From Gallionella sp. (lineage in GTDB: Bacteria; Pseudomonadota; Gammaproteobacteria; Burkholderiales; Gallionellaceae): a DNA stretch of 5,143 nucleotides. Each line of letters opens with the position of its first letter. The stretch's first letter is position 1. The notes beneath the pieces were generated by a model. The model was given only the letters and a program-made list of their open reading frames with translations. It did no database searches and was not told the origin of the DNA. The stretch lies in NCBI GenBank assembly GCA_017880945.1, contig JADGRM010000158.1, positions 1-5,143 of the forward strand, in the 5' to 3' direction. The position numbers and the translations under genes are program-made. Positions 1 through 4,624 of this stretch are shown piece after piece.

Positions 1-1
1 G

Positions 2-160
2 TACCTGCGCGCCGACGGCAGCGAGCCTGACCGCGCGAAGCTCGATGCCGGGCAATTCGGCCTCGGCGCCGGCTACCGGCTCTATGAGACGGCAGACGGC
101 TGGCTCTGGCTTATCCGAAATTTACACATCTCATATATGACGACGTATGGCAGAGACTGA
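2..160 (+). pseudogene. CaiB/BaiF family CoA-transferase, internal fragment
   Basis: The frame starting at base 2 is open from the window edge to a TGA at 158-160. Its first 37 residues read like a family III (CaiB/BaiF) CoA-transferase: YLRADGSEPDRAKLDAGQFG is followed by a GYRLYETADGWLWL segment, which in this family precedes a long C-terminal part. That part is missing. After about base 112 the frame gives unrelated sequence (LIRNLHIS...) and soon stops. The family moves CoA between carboxylic acids in the cytoplasm. The 5' end lies outside the window, so only the 3' loss is certain. The gene appears broken by a junction near 105-120, where a different reading frame takes over. Family recognition is from memory of the motif, not from a search. 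Confidence 0.65.
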
Positions 161-198
161 AGACGATTCTTCTCGATGCCGCGAAAAAGGAGAAATGA
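88..198 (+). pseudogene. Unidentified protein, C-terminal fragment
   Basis: A frame open from 88 ends at TGA 196-198. Its last part, AYPKFTHLIYDDVWQRLKTI followed by LLDAAKKEK, has the composition of a genuine protein C-terminus: amphipathic, with a lysine-rich tail. It has no start of its own and lies in a different frame from the CoA-transferase fragment that it overlaps by coordinates. The true coding part probably begins at the junction near 105-120. It stops 17 nt before the HAD fragment start, as if the two had once been consecutive genes of one operon. I do not recognise the family. Confidence 0.35.
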
Positions 199-215
199 CA
201 GGGGGAGCCATGCAC

Positions 216-317
216 ATGAAGTTACCGAAAGCGCTTTTACTGGACTTGGACGATACCATTACAGCTTTTGACGATGCAAAAGTCGCTAAGAGGAACGAAC
301 AAATAAACCTGCAATAA
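216..317 (+). pseudogene. HAD-superfamily hydrolase, N-terminal fragment
   Basis: ATG at 216 gives MKLPKALLLDLDDTITAFDD, which carries HAD motif I (DxDxT: D-L-D-D-T), where the first Asp is the nucleophile in phosphatases of this superfamily. A GGGGGAG Shine-Dalgarno (201-207) lies 8 nt before this ATG; the alternative ATG at 210 is only 2 nt from it and less likely. After about residue 21 (base ~278) the sequence turns into a short lysine- and asparagine-rich tail and stops at TAA 315-317, giving 33 residues instead of the 200 or more usual for the family. The cap domain and motifs II-IV are absent, so this is a dead fragment, cut next to the AT-rich DNA that precedes the insertion sequence. 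Confidence 0.6.
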
Positions 318-399
318 GTAGTAGTATATTTATTACCATATATATATATGGTGTATAATTATGTGGTGATAATATTTGCCATATATTTAATAAAATGAT
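318..399. other. AT-rich non-coding patch with 18-nt perfect palindrome
   Basis: This stretch is strongly AT-rich compared with both flanks. It contains the exact palindrome ACCATATATATATATGGT at 335-352. An exact TATAAT lies at 354-359 but has no good -35 box 16-18 nt upstream. A TTGCCA (376-381) with GATAAT (397-402, 15-nt spacer) or TAATCA (399-404, 17-nt spacer) is a weak sigma-70-like candidate that could drive the transposase. No coding frame is supported here. Confidence 0.5.
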
Positions 400-404
400 A
401 ATCA
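376..404 (+). promoter_or_regulatory. Possible promoter upstream of the transposase
   Basis: TTGCCA at 376-381 matches 4 of 6 bases of the -35 consensus. TAATCA at 399-404 (17-nt spacer) or GATAAT at 397-402 (15-nt spacer) could be the -10. The surrounding DNA is AT-rich, which favours promoter activity but also makes chance matches likely. If the element begins near 397-400, this promoter would lie largely in flanking DNA. Confidence 0.25.
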
Positions 405-406
405 TA

Positions 407-415
407 TAGCCGACC
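407..415 (+). repeat. Candidate left sub-terminal inverted repeat of the IS
   Basis: TAGCCGACC is exactly inverted at 1901-1909. The match is short enough to arise by chance in a search of this size, but it sits where an IS1111-type repeat is expected. Confidence 0.4.
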
Positions 416-483
416 TCCTCGCTGCGTAGTTGCAGCAGGAGTAAAGTTAAGGTTCGAACTGACTTTAACCCAAGGAGGCCGAC
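409..483 (+). promoter_or_regulatory. Structured transposase leader with strong, possibly occluded RBS
   Basis: AAGGAGG at 472-478 is a near-perfect Shine-Dalgarno, 5 nt before the ATG at 484. The leader can fold two ways. In one, CTCCT+GCTGC (415-425, C420 bulged) pairs with GCAGC+AGGAG (432-441) around a six-base loop, leaving the ribosome site free. In the other, CCTCCT (414-419) pairs perfectly with AGGAGG (473-478) and hides it. Between them lies a second hairpin: GTTAA 446-450 with TTAAC 465-469, enclosing the palindrome GTTCGAAC 452-459. GCCGAC is repeated at 409-414 and 478-483. Such leaders are a known way for insertion sequences to limit translation from read-through transcripts; that role here is inference. 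Confidence 0.45.
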
Positions 484-1500
484 ATGAAGAAGTATAGCGG
501 AATTGATTTGCATTCGAACAACAGCGTGGTGGTTGTAGCAGATGAAGATGATCGAATCATTTATCAAAAGCGTCTGGCAAACAAACTGGATGAAATCCTG
601 GTGGCGCTTGCGCCACACAAAGAGGAAATCATTGGTGTGGTGATTGAATCGACGTACAACTGGTATTGGCTGGTTGATGGTCTGATGGATGCGGGTTACC
701 AGGTGCATCTGGCAAATCCATCGGCGATCAAGAAATACGAAGGGCTGAAGTACAGCGGAGACTTCGCCGATGCAGCCTACCTTGCCCATCTGCTGCGCCT
801 GGGATTGTTGCCTGAAGGCTACATCTTCCCACGGGAACTGCGTGCAGTACGAGACCTTGCACGCAAGCGAATGCAGTTAGTGCATTACCGGACGGCGCAG
901 ATTCTGTCTATCGAGAATATCCTGACGCGCGAAACCGGCGGGCGAATGAGTAGCGCCAGGATCAAGGCGATGACAACCGAAACAGTTGAAGCGCTAGGTT
1001 TTATGCCTGATGTGGCCTTGGCGATGGAGTCCAACCGAGTAGTCAGCCAAGCGCTGCAACAACAGATCGAGGTGCTGGAGGAACGATTGGAAGCGCAGGT
1101 GAAATTGCAGCCCGGATACCAGCTCGTCAAAACCATTCCCGGTATTGGTCAAGTACTGGCTACTACGATCATGCTCGAGACGGGAACCATTACGCGCTTC
1201 GATGGTGTTGGGAACTTCAGCTCCTACTGCCGCTGTGTGGGTAGCCTGCATGAAAGCAACGGGAAGAAGAAAGGCTCAGGCAATACCAAGAACGGCAACA
1301 AGTATCTGGCTTGGGCATTCATGGAAGCAGCGAATTTCGCACTTCGTTATTGCCCGGAGGCCAAACGTTTTTATGAGCGCAAGAAGAGCCGGACCAATCG
1401 CATCGTGGCGCTCAAGTCTGTTGCGCACAAGTTGGCACGGGCGTGTTATCACATCCTGCGCGAACAGCGACCTTTCGATGTGAAGCGATGTTTTGTTTAG
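484..1500 (+). CDS. IS110-family transposase (DEDD RuvC-like and serine domains)
   Basis: This 338-residue protein is full length for the family. The N-terminal DEDD_Tnp_IS110 domain (about 1-150) shows the four expected acidic residues: D8 in GIDLH, E55 in VIEST, and D93 and D96 in SGDFADAAYLAHLLR. A linker rich in Glu, Gln and Leu at about 180-207 is probably a coiled coil. The C-terminal Transposase_20 domain (about 211-300) has the helix-hairpin-helix segment KTIPGIGQVLATTI (216-229) and a G/K-rich block ending TKNGNKYL. S258 in HESNGKKKG lies where the family's nucleophilic serine is found; S254 is the alternative. IS110 enzymes recombine DNA through a bridge RNA that pairs with donor and target. 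ATG 484 is chosen because AAGGAGG lies 5 nt before it and GIDLH falls at the usual distance from the start. No frameshift or stop is seen, so the protein could be active. Confidence 0.95.
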   Translation: MKKYSGIDLHSNNSVVVVADEDDRIIYQKRLANKLDEILVALAPHKEEIIGVVIESTYNWYWLVDGLMDAGYQVHLANPSAIKKYEGLKYSGDFADAAYLAHLLRLGLLPEGYIFPRELRAVRDLARKRMQLVHYRTAQILSIENILTRETGGRMSSARIKAMTTETVEALGFMPDVALAMESNRVVSQALQQQIEVLEERLEAQVKLQPGYQLVKTIPGIGQVLATTIMLETGTITRFDGVGNFSSYCRCVGSLHESNGKKKGSGNTKNGNKYLAWAFMEAANFALRYCPEAKRFYERKKSRTNRIVALKSVAHKLARACYHILREQRPFDVKRCFV

Positions 1501-1505
1501 AGTTT

Positions 1506-1680
1506 GGCCAAAGGCGGTGAGCCAGATAACCGGACTGTAGTCCAACCACTACGAATGATTTGGACGCCGCCTTTGTTCCATCTGTTTTAGTGCAACACTG
1601 AATCGCCCAAGCCGTGAGCCACTTAAGGACTGGAGTCGCGATAGCGACAGCCACTGTGAATGTAACAACCAATTGGACAC
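1506..1680 (+). ncRNA. Candidate bridge RNA of the IS (downstream of the transposase)
   Basis: Immediately after the stop codon, CAAAGGCGG (1509-1517) pairs perfectly with CCGCCTTTG (1567-1575). Inside it, CCAGAT (1522-1527) pairs with ATTTGG (1558-1563, one G-U), leaving a 30-nt apical region (1528-1557) that contains GGACT/AGTCC (1532-1543). Next come a small hairpin AGTG-CAA-CACT (about 1589-1599) and GTCGC-gata-GCGAC (1635-1648), the latter extendable by TGG/CCA across a small internal loop. A stem with internal loops followed by further hairpins resembles IS110/IS1111 bridge RNAs, whose loops bind target and donor DNA. The limits and the assignment are inference. The 9-bp perfect stem may instead be only a terminator-like structure, although no T-run follows it. 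Confidence 0.4.
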
Positions 1681-1900
1681 GACTTGGCACCAAAGTTTCT
1701 CTGGGGTGGCCTAGGCCACCAGGGCGGTCGTAAAACATCACGACATGCTTGATCTCGATGGGTGTCTGGTGCGATTCACTTCGCAACCAACTGAATGAGG
1801 AAACGGGTGCGGTGAGGTTTGCAAGAAACAAGGTGGCATGGCTTTATGCTTCGTTGTGTCGCAACCAGATTGCGATGATTTTATTTTGCCCTTGACTACC
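1681..1900. other. Non-coding right part of the IS with several hairpins
   Basis: No convincing coding sequence is seen. Structures are a 16-nt perfect palindrome GGTGGCCTAGGCCACC (1705-1720), a hairpin TGCGA-ttcact-TCGCA (1770-1785) and a hairpin TCGCAA-ccaga-TTGCGA (1859-1875). The last two share the direct repeat TCGCAACCA (1781-1789 and 1859-1867). If the element ends near 1912, all of this belongs to its right end. Confidence 0.4.
1705..1720. repeat. 16-nt perfect palindrome in the IS right part
   Basis: GGTGGCCTAGGCCACC equals its own reverse complement. An outer CTGG/CCAG pairing with bulged bases could extend it. Because it has almost no loop it is more likely a dimeric protein site or a cruciform-prone site than an RNA hairpin. 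Confidence 0.6.
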
Positions 1901-2098
1901 GGTCGGCTAATGGGTGTCCGCTATGGGGTGCGGTTATACGCATATTCTAACTGCCTGCTGAAAAGCGGATATTCGCGACTTGAGGTTTCAATGGTAACTG
2001 TCCTTGAGAATTGCTGGTTAGTCCTAATGAGAACAGCGGGCAAAGGTCACGATATTACGCAACTGAACCTGAATATTAAGGAAGTGCTGAACAAGTAA
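1838..2098 (+). CDS. Doubtful small hypothetical protein, may be an IS-end/host chimera
   Basis: This 86-codon frame starts at ATG 1838 with only a weak AAGG-like site upstream and ends at TAA 2096-2098. I do not recognise it. It shows no signal peptide and no conserved motif, and its first ~25 codons cross the candidate right end of the insertion sequence (about 1912). Only the last part, GKGHDITQLNLNIKEVLNK, looks like a genuine protein tail, so it may be the remnant of a gene cut by the insertion. It converges on fdhE across the 2105-2171 inverted repeat. Most likely it is not a functional gene. Confidence 0.2.
   Translation: MALCFVVSQPDCDDFILPLTTGRLMGVRYGVRLYAYSNCLLKSGYSRLEVSMVTVLENCWLVLMRTAGKGHDITQLNLNIKEVLNK
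1901..1909 (-). repeat. Candidate right sub-terminal inverted repeat of the IS
   Basis: GGTCGGCTA is the exact reverse complement of 407-415. It is followed by AATG; an AATG also occurs at 394-397 just outside the left copy, which could mark the recombination core, though four bases prove little. Confidence 0.4.
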
Positions 2099-2104
2099 GG
2101 TTTT

Positions 2105-2171
2105 GTCGTTCCCACGAAAGCGGGAACCCAGTCAATTCAATACACTGGATTCCCGCTTTCGCGGGAACGAC
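2105..2171. repeat. Nested inverted repeat, dRS3-like/REP-type element; possible bidirectional terminator
   Basis: Two 28-nt arms (2105-2132 and 2144-2171) are inverted copies with two differences, both compatible with G-U pairing in one strand's RNA, around an 11-nt loop. Each arm also contains its own inverted repeat TTCCC-N8-GGGAA (2109-2126 and 2150-2167). In the right arm this closes as TTCCCGC-tttc-GCGGGAA. This is the core pattern of the neisserial dRS3 repeat and of related dispersed repeats in other Betaproteobacteria. It lies 18 nt beyond the fdhE stop, so transcripts of that operon would end in a very stable hairpin. There is no proper T-run on the minus strand, so RNA stabilisation is as likely as termination. 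Confidence 0.85.
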
Positions 2172-2189
2172 GACGGTGTTTTCTTAGAT

Positions 2190-3113
2190 TCAGATGTTGC
2201 CCGGATGGAAAAACAGATTCGGGCCGCTGCGCGCCTTGCCCGTTTCGTCCATCAATACATCCAGGGCCAGGCTGGCCAAGTCGTCGGCTACGGGTTCCAC
2301 CTGGTGGTCCTTTTCCATGTACAACAACTTCAGGTACGAGTTGCACTCATCGCAACTCTCCGCCTTGATGGCACCATTCGATCCTTCCAGGACATAATAA
2401 TTGATGCCGCGAGTAGATTCGCAACTGCTGCACTTGATGCGCACCATATGCCACTCCGTGGCGCACAGGGAGCAGGAAAGATAGCGCAGCCCCTGCTGTG
2501 CGCCGCCTATGCGCACGATGCCCGCGACCGGATGGGAGCCGCACACCGGACACAACCCGCCCTGTTCCAGCTTGCCGATGGCATGTTCTCCCAATGCTGT
2601 AGCCATGTGTGTCCAATAGACCTGCAGGGCAGCGGCGACAAACGGCATGTCCTGCGCGCCGACTGTTGCCAGATCACCCGCCAGCAACTTGTTCGCGATC
2701 TCCTCCAGTTCGGCCTCGCCCATGTTCATCAAGCGGTCGATGGCCGCCCTTGCGGGTGCGGGCAGGGAGGCCGCCATCATGTGATGCAAAATCGCTTTCA
2801 GTCCATCCCGCCAGGCAGCGTCTCTGTGCCACGTTTGTGCGCCAAGCACCGGCATGCCATGTTCGCGGCATAATGCCTGCTGTTCAGGTGAAGGCAGCGG
2901 CACCGTCGGGAAATGAGTCAGCACCTCATGCTGCGCCTGCGCCAGAGTCGCCAGGAAACTCAGATAAGCACCGAAGGAATGCTGCTGGGAAAGTTGCAGT
3001 AACCGCTCTGCCCGTTGCTTGAAAACATTTGGTTCGGCCAAGCGGAGAAACGGAATCTGTCCGGCCGGGGCTTCGAGCTGCCCCGGTTCGATGATGCGTG
3101 TTGCGGTACTCAT
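2190..3113 (-). CDS. fdhE: Formate dehydrogenase accessory/maturation protein FdhE
   Basis: With the start at 3113 the protein has 307 residues (MSTATRIIEP...), close to the roughly 309 of E. coli FdhE. The C-terminal half carries four CxxC pairs in the family's order: CPVC (188/191), CSLC (214/217) within CSLCATEWH, CSSC (228/231) and CDEC (254/257), which bind iron in a rubredoxin-like fold. The N-terminal half is helical. FdhE is cytoplasmic, interacts with the catalytic subunits of formate dehydrogenases N and O, and is required for their activity; it is not a structural subunit. An in-frame ATG 30 nt upstream (3143) exists, but 3113 is preferred: GGAGGG sits 2-3 nt before it and its ATGA overlaps the fdoI stop, the usual sign of translational coupling. 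It is the last gene of the operon; the 2105-2171 hairpin follows. Confidence 0.95.
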   Translation of the reverse strand: MSTATRIIEPGQLEAPAGQIPFLRLAEPNVFKQRAERLLQLSQQHSFGAYLSFLATLAQAQHEVLTHFPTVPLPSPEQQALCREHGMPVLGAQTWHRDAAWRDGLKAILHHMMAASLPAPARAAIDRLMNMGEAELEEIANKLLAGDLATVGAQDMPFVAAALQVYWTHMATALGEHAIGKLEQGGLCPVCGSHPVAGIVRIGGAQQGLRYLSCSLCATEWHMVRIKCSSCESTRGINYYVLEGSNGAIKAESCDECNSYLKLLYMEKDHQVEPVADDLASLALDVLMDETGKARSGPNLFFHPGNI

Positions 3114-3742
3114 TTCCCTCCGCCGGTGATCTGCCTGAACCACGCCGGATGGTGCTGTTTCGCCCAGGCGCGGCTCACGGTGCCATACAGCATCGCGCGT
3201 ATGGTGCCCCTGGTCCAGATCGCGGCATAGATATGAACGATGATGAGTGCAATCATGAACGCCGCCACGGCTGCATGCAAGAGCGAGGAAAAGCGGATCA
3301 GCCCGATCGGGAACAGGCCGGAAAAATAAGCACGCCAGATGACGATGCCGGATACCAATAGCAGCACCATGCAGACTGCCGCCAGCCAGAACATTATTTT
3401 CTGGCCGCCGTTGTACTTGCCCGATTCCGGCATGTTGTGGTCATCGCCATCCACCATTTCTTTGACACGGCTCAACCATTCTTTGTCGACCTGAGTAATG
3501 ATGTTCAGCTTCCAGAAACGGAAAAACATCATGATAAAAAGCAGCGCCATCAACACCCCGATGAAGGGATGGAGAATGCGCGCCCAGACAGCGCCGCCCA
3601 ACAACAGGCTGAGCGGGTAGAACGCCGGATGGAAGAAAGCAAGCCCGGATAGCGCCAACAGGATGAAGCTCATCCCGACTGCCCAGTGATTGGCGCGTTC
3701 GTAAGCCGTATAGCGGACTATGTCATTGGGATTACGATTCAT
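3110..3742 (-). CDS. fdoI: Formate dehydrogenase gamma subunit, cytochrome b556
   Basis: From ATG 3742 (MNRNPNDIVRYT) the protein has 210 residues, against 211 or so for E. coli FdoI and 217 for FdnI. It shows four hydrophobic membrane segments, roughly residues 20-40, 55-76, 115-138 and 152-178. Histidines at 19 (RANHW), 58 (ILHPF), 156 (LLHAA) and 170 (IVHIY) match the four heme b ligands known in FdnI (His18, 57, 155, 169), so both hemes should be held. The subunit takes electrons from the iron-sulfur subunit and reduces quinone near the cytoplasmic side of the inner membrane. An upstream ATG (3778) would add 12 residues; 3742 is preferred because AGGAG lies 7 nt before it and the N-terminus then matches the family. 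Its start overlaps the fdoH end by 11 nt and its stop overlaps the fdhE start. Confidence 0.95.
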   Translation of the reverse strand: MNRNPNDIVRYTAYERANHWAVGMSFILLALSGLAFFHPAFYPLSLLLGGAVWARILHPFIGVLMALLFIMMFFRFWKLNIITQVDKEWLSRVKEMVDGDDHNMPESGKYNGGQKIMFWLAAVCMVLLLVSGIVIWRAYFSGLFPIGLIRFSSLLHAAVAAFMIALIIVHIYAAIWTRGTIRAMLYGTVSRAWAKQHHPAWFRQITGGGK

Positions 3743-4616
3743 TTTCGAACTCCTTCTCGATGTCTTTCGAGACCTCATTGGGGCCCTTCATGACGTAGTG
3801 GAACAAGGTGCCGACGGCGAGCATGCCGAGGGCAAAGGAGGTCAACGGTTTGGTGATGCCCTTCCATAGGCCGACCATCGCGCTGATCGAAGGGTTCTTG
3901 GGCAGACCGCTGAATAGCTCGGGCTTATCGGCATGCTGCAGCACATACATCACGTGCGTGCCGCCCACCCCCTGCGGGTCGTACAATCCCGCATTCGCGT
4001 AGCCGCGGCTCTTGAGGTCGGTGATGCGCCCCTCGGCATGATGGATCATGTCATCCTTGGTGCCGAACACGATCGCACCGGTGGGGCAGGTCTTGACGCA
4101 GGCCGGCTCCATCCCCACTGCCACACGGTCAGAGCACAGCGTGCATTTGTACGCCTTGCTGTCTTTTTTCGAGATGCGCGGTATATCGAACGGGCAGCCG
4201 GTGATGCAGTAGCCGCAACCGATACAATTTTCCTGATGAAAATCGACGATGCCGTTGCTGTACTGGACGATCGCGCCGGGCGCCGGACAAGCCTTGAGGC
4301 AGCCCGGATCGGCGCAGTGCATGCAACCGTCCTTGCGGATCAGCCACTCCAGCTTGTTTGCCTCCACTTCCACTTCGGAGTAGCGCATCACTGTCCATGA
4401 CTGGGCGCTGAGATTGGGCGGATTGTCGTACACGCCGACATTCGTGCCGACTTCGTCGCGCAAATCGTTCCACTCCATGCAGGCTACCTGGCATGCCTTG
4501 CAGCCGATGCATTTGGAGATATCGATGAGCTTCGCCACCTCCATCGTTTCCCGTGCGCTGGGAGAAGGCGTAGTAGTGGCGGAACGTGCTTTGATGTCTA
4601 ACGATTGAAGTGCCAT
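3732..4616 (-). CDS. fdoH: Formate dehydrogenase beta subunit, four [4Fe-4S] ferredoxin
   Basis: The protein has 294 residues, the same as E. coli FdnH. Sixteen cysteines are arranged for four [4Fe-4S] clusters: C36/39/42/46 (CIGCKACQVAC), C98/101/106/110 (CMHCADPGCLKAC), C131/134/137/141 (CIGCGYCITGC) and C158/161/173/177. None is missing. A single hydrophobic segment near 256-276 (LTSFALGMLAVGTLFHYVM) is the C-terminal membrane anchor, leaving a short charged cytoplasmic tail. There is no signal peptide of its own; in this family it is exported with the Tat-dependent alpha subunit. It relays electrons from the molybdenum subunit to cytochrome b. The start follows the fdoG stop by 8 nt, with an AGGGGG-like ribosome site inside the end of fdoG. 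The symbol is chosen by analogy; fdnH/fdxH would serve equally. Confidence 0.96.
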   Translation of the reverse strand: MALQSLDIKARSATTTPSPSARETMEVAKLIDISKCIGCKACQVACMEWNDLRDEVGTNVGVYDNPPNLSAQSWTVMRYSEVEVEANKLEWLIRKDGCMHCADPGCLKACPAPGAIVQYSNGIVDFHQENCIGCGYCITGCPFDIPRISKKDSKAYKCTLCSDRVAVGMEPACVKTCPTGAIVFGTKDDMIHHAEGRITDLKSRGYANAGLYDPQGVGGTHVMYVLQHADKPELFSGLPKNPSISAMVGLWKGITKPLTSFALGMLAVGTLFHYVMKGPNEVSKDIEKEFENES

Positions 4617-4624
4617 ATCGCCCC

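Larger units (their letters stand above)
400..1912 (+). mobile_element. IS110-family insertion sequence, probably IS1111-like (ends approximate)
   Basis: An intact IS110-type DEDD transposase (484-1500) is flanked by a short structured left part and a long structured right part. TAGCCGACC at 407-415 is an exact 9-bp inverted match to GGTCGGCTA at 1901-1909. Extending outward, CATATAGCCGACC and CATTAGCCGACC (reverse complement of the right copy) differ by one base insertion. IS1111-group elements have such sub-terminal inverted repeats a few bases inside their ends, and carry their guide RNA downstream of the transposase; both fit this layout. The ends given (about 7 nt outside the left repeat, 3 nt outside the right) follow that family habit and are inference. 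No target-site duplication is expected for IS110 elements and none is clear. The presence of the IS is much surer than its limits. Confidence 0.7.

Noticed and set aside
286..789. Minus-strand frame of 167 codons overlapping the transposase start
   Set aside because: It is the antisense of the leader and transposase N-terminus, has no family motif and no ribosome site, and its sequence is explained by the conserved DEDD domain on the other strand.
1145..1483. Second plus-strand frame inside the transposase
   Set aside because: It is an out-of-frame reading of the Transposase_20 domain with arginine/serine-rich, low-information sequence and no sign of programmed frameshifting, since the main frame is intact.
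1506..1580. Intrinsic terminator of the transposase gene
   Set aside because: The outer stem encloses about 50 nt and no run of T follows at 1576, so a structured RNA fits better than a classical terminator.
1412..1831. Minus-strand frame of 139 codons across the transposase end and right part of the IS
   Set aside because: No recognisable motif; it overlaps the conserved transposase C-terminus and several hairpins that better explain the DNA.
2105..2171. CRISPR-like repeat unit
   Set aside because: Only one inverted pair with an 11-nt loop, no regular spacer series and no cas genes; it is a dispersed inverted repeat.
2103..2873. Plus-strand frame of 256 codons opposite fdhE
   Set aside because: It begins in the inverted repeat and is antisense to fdhE, whose four CxxC pairs clearly define the real strand and frame.
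3933..4400. Plus-strand frame of 155 codons opposite fdoH
   Set aside because: Antisense shadow of the cysteine-rich ferredoxin subunit; no independent support.
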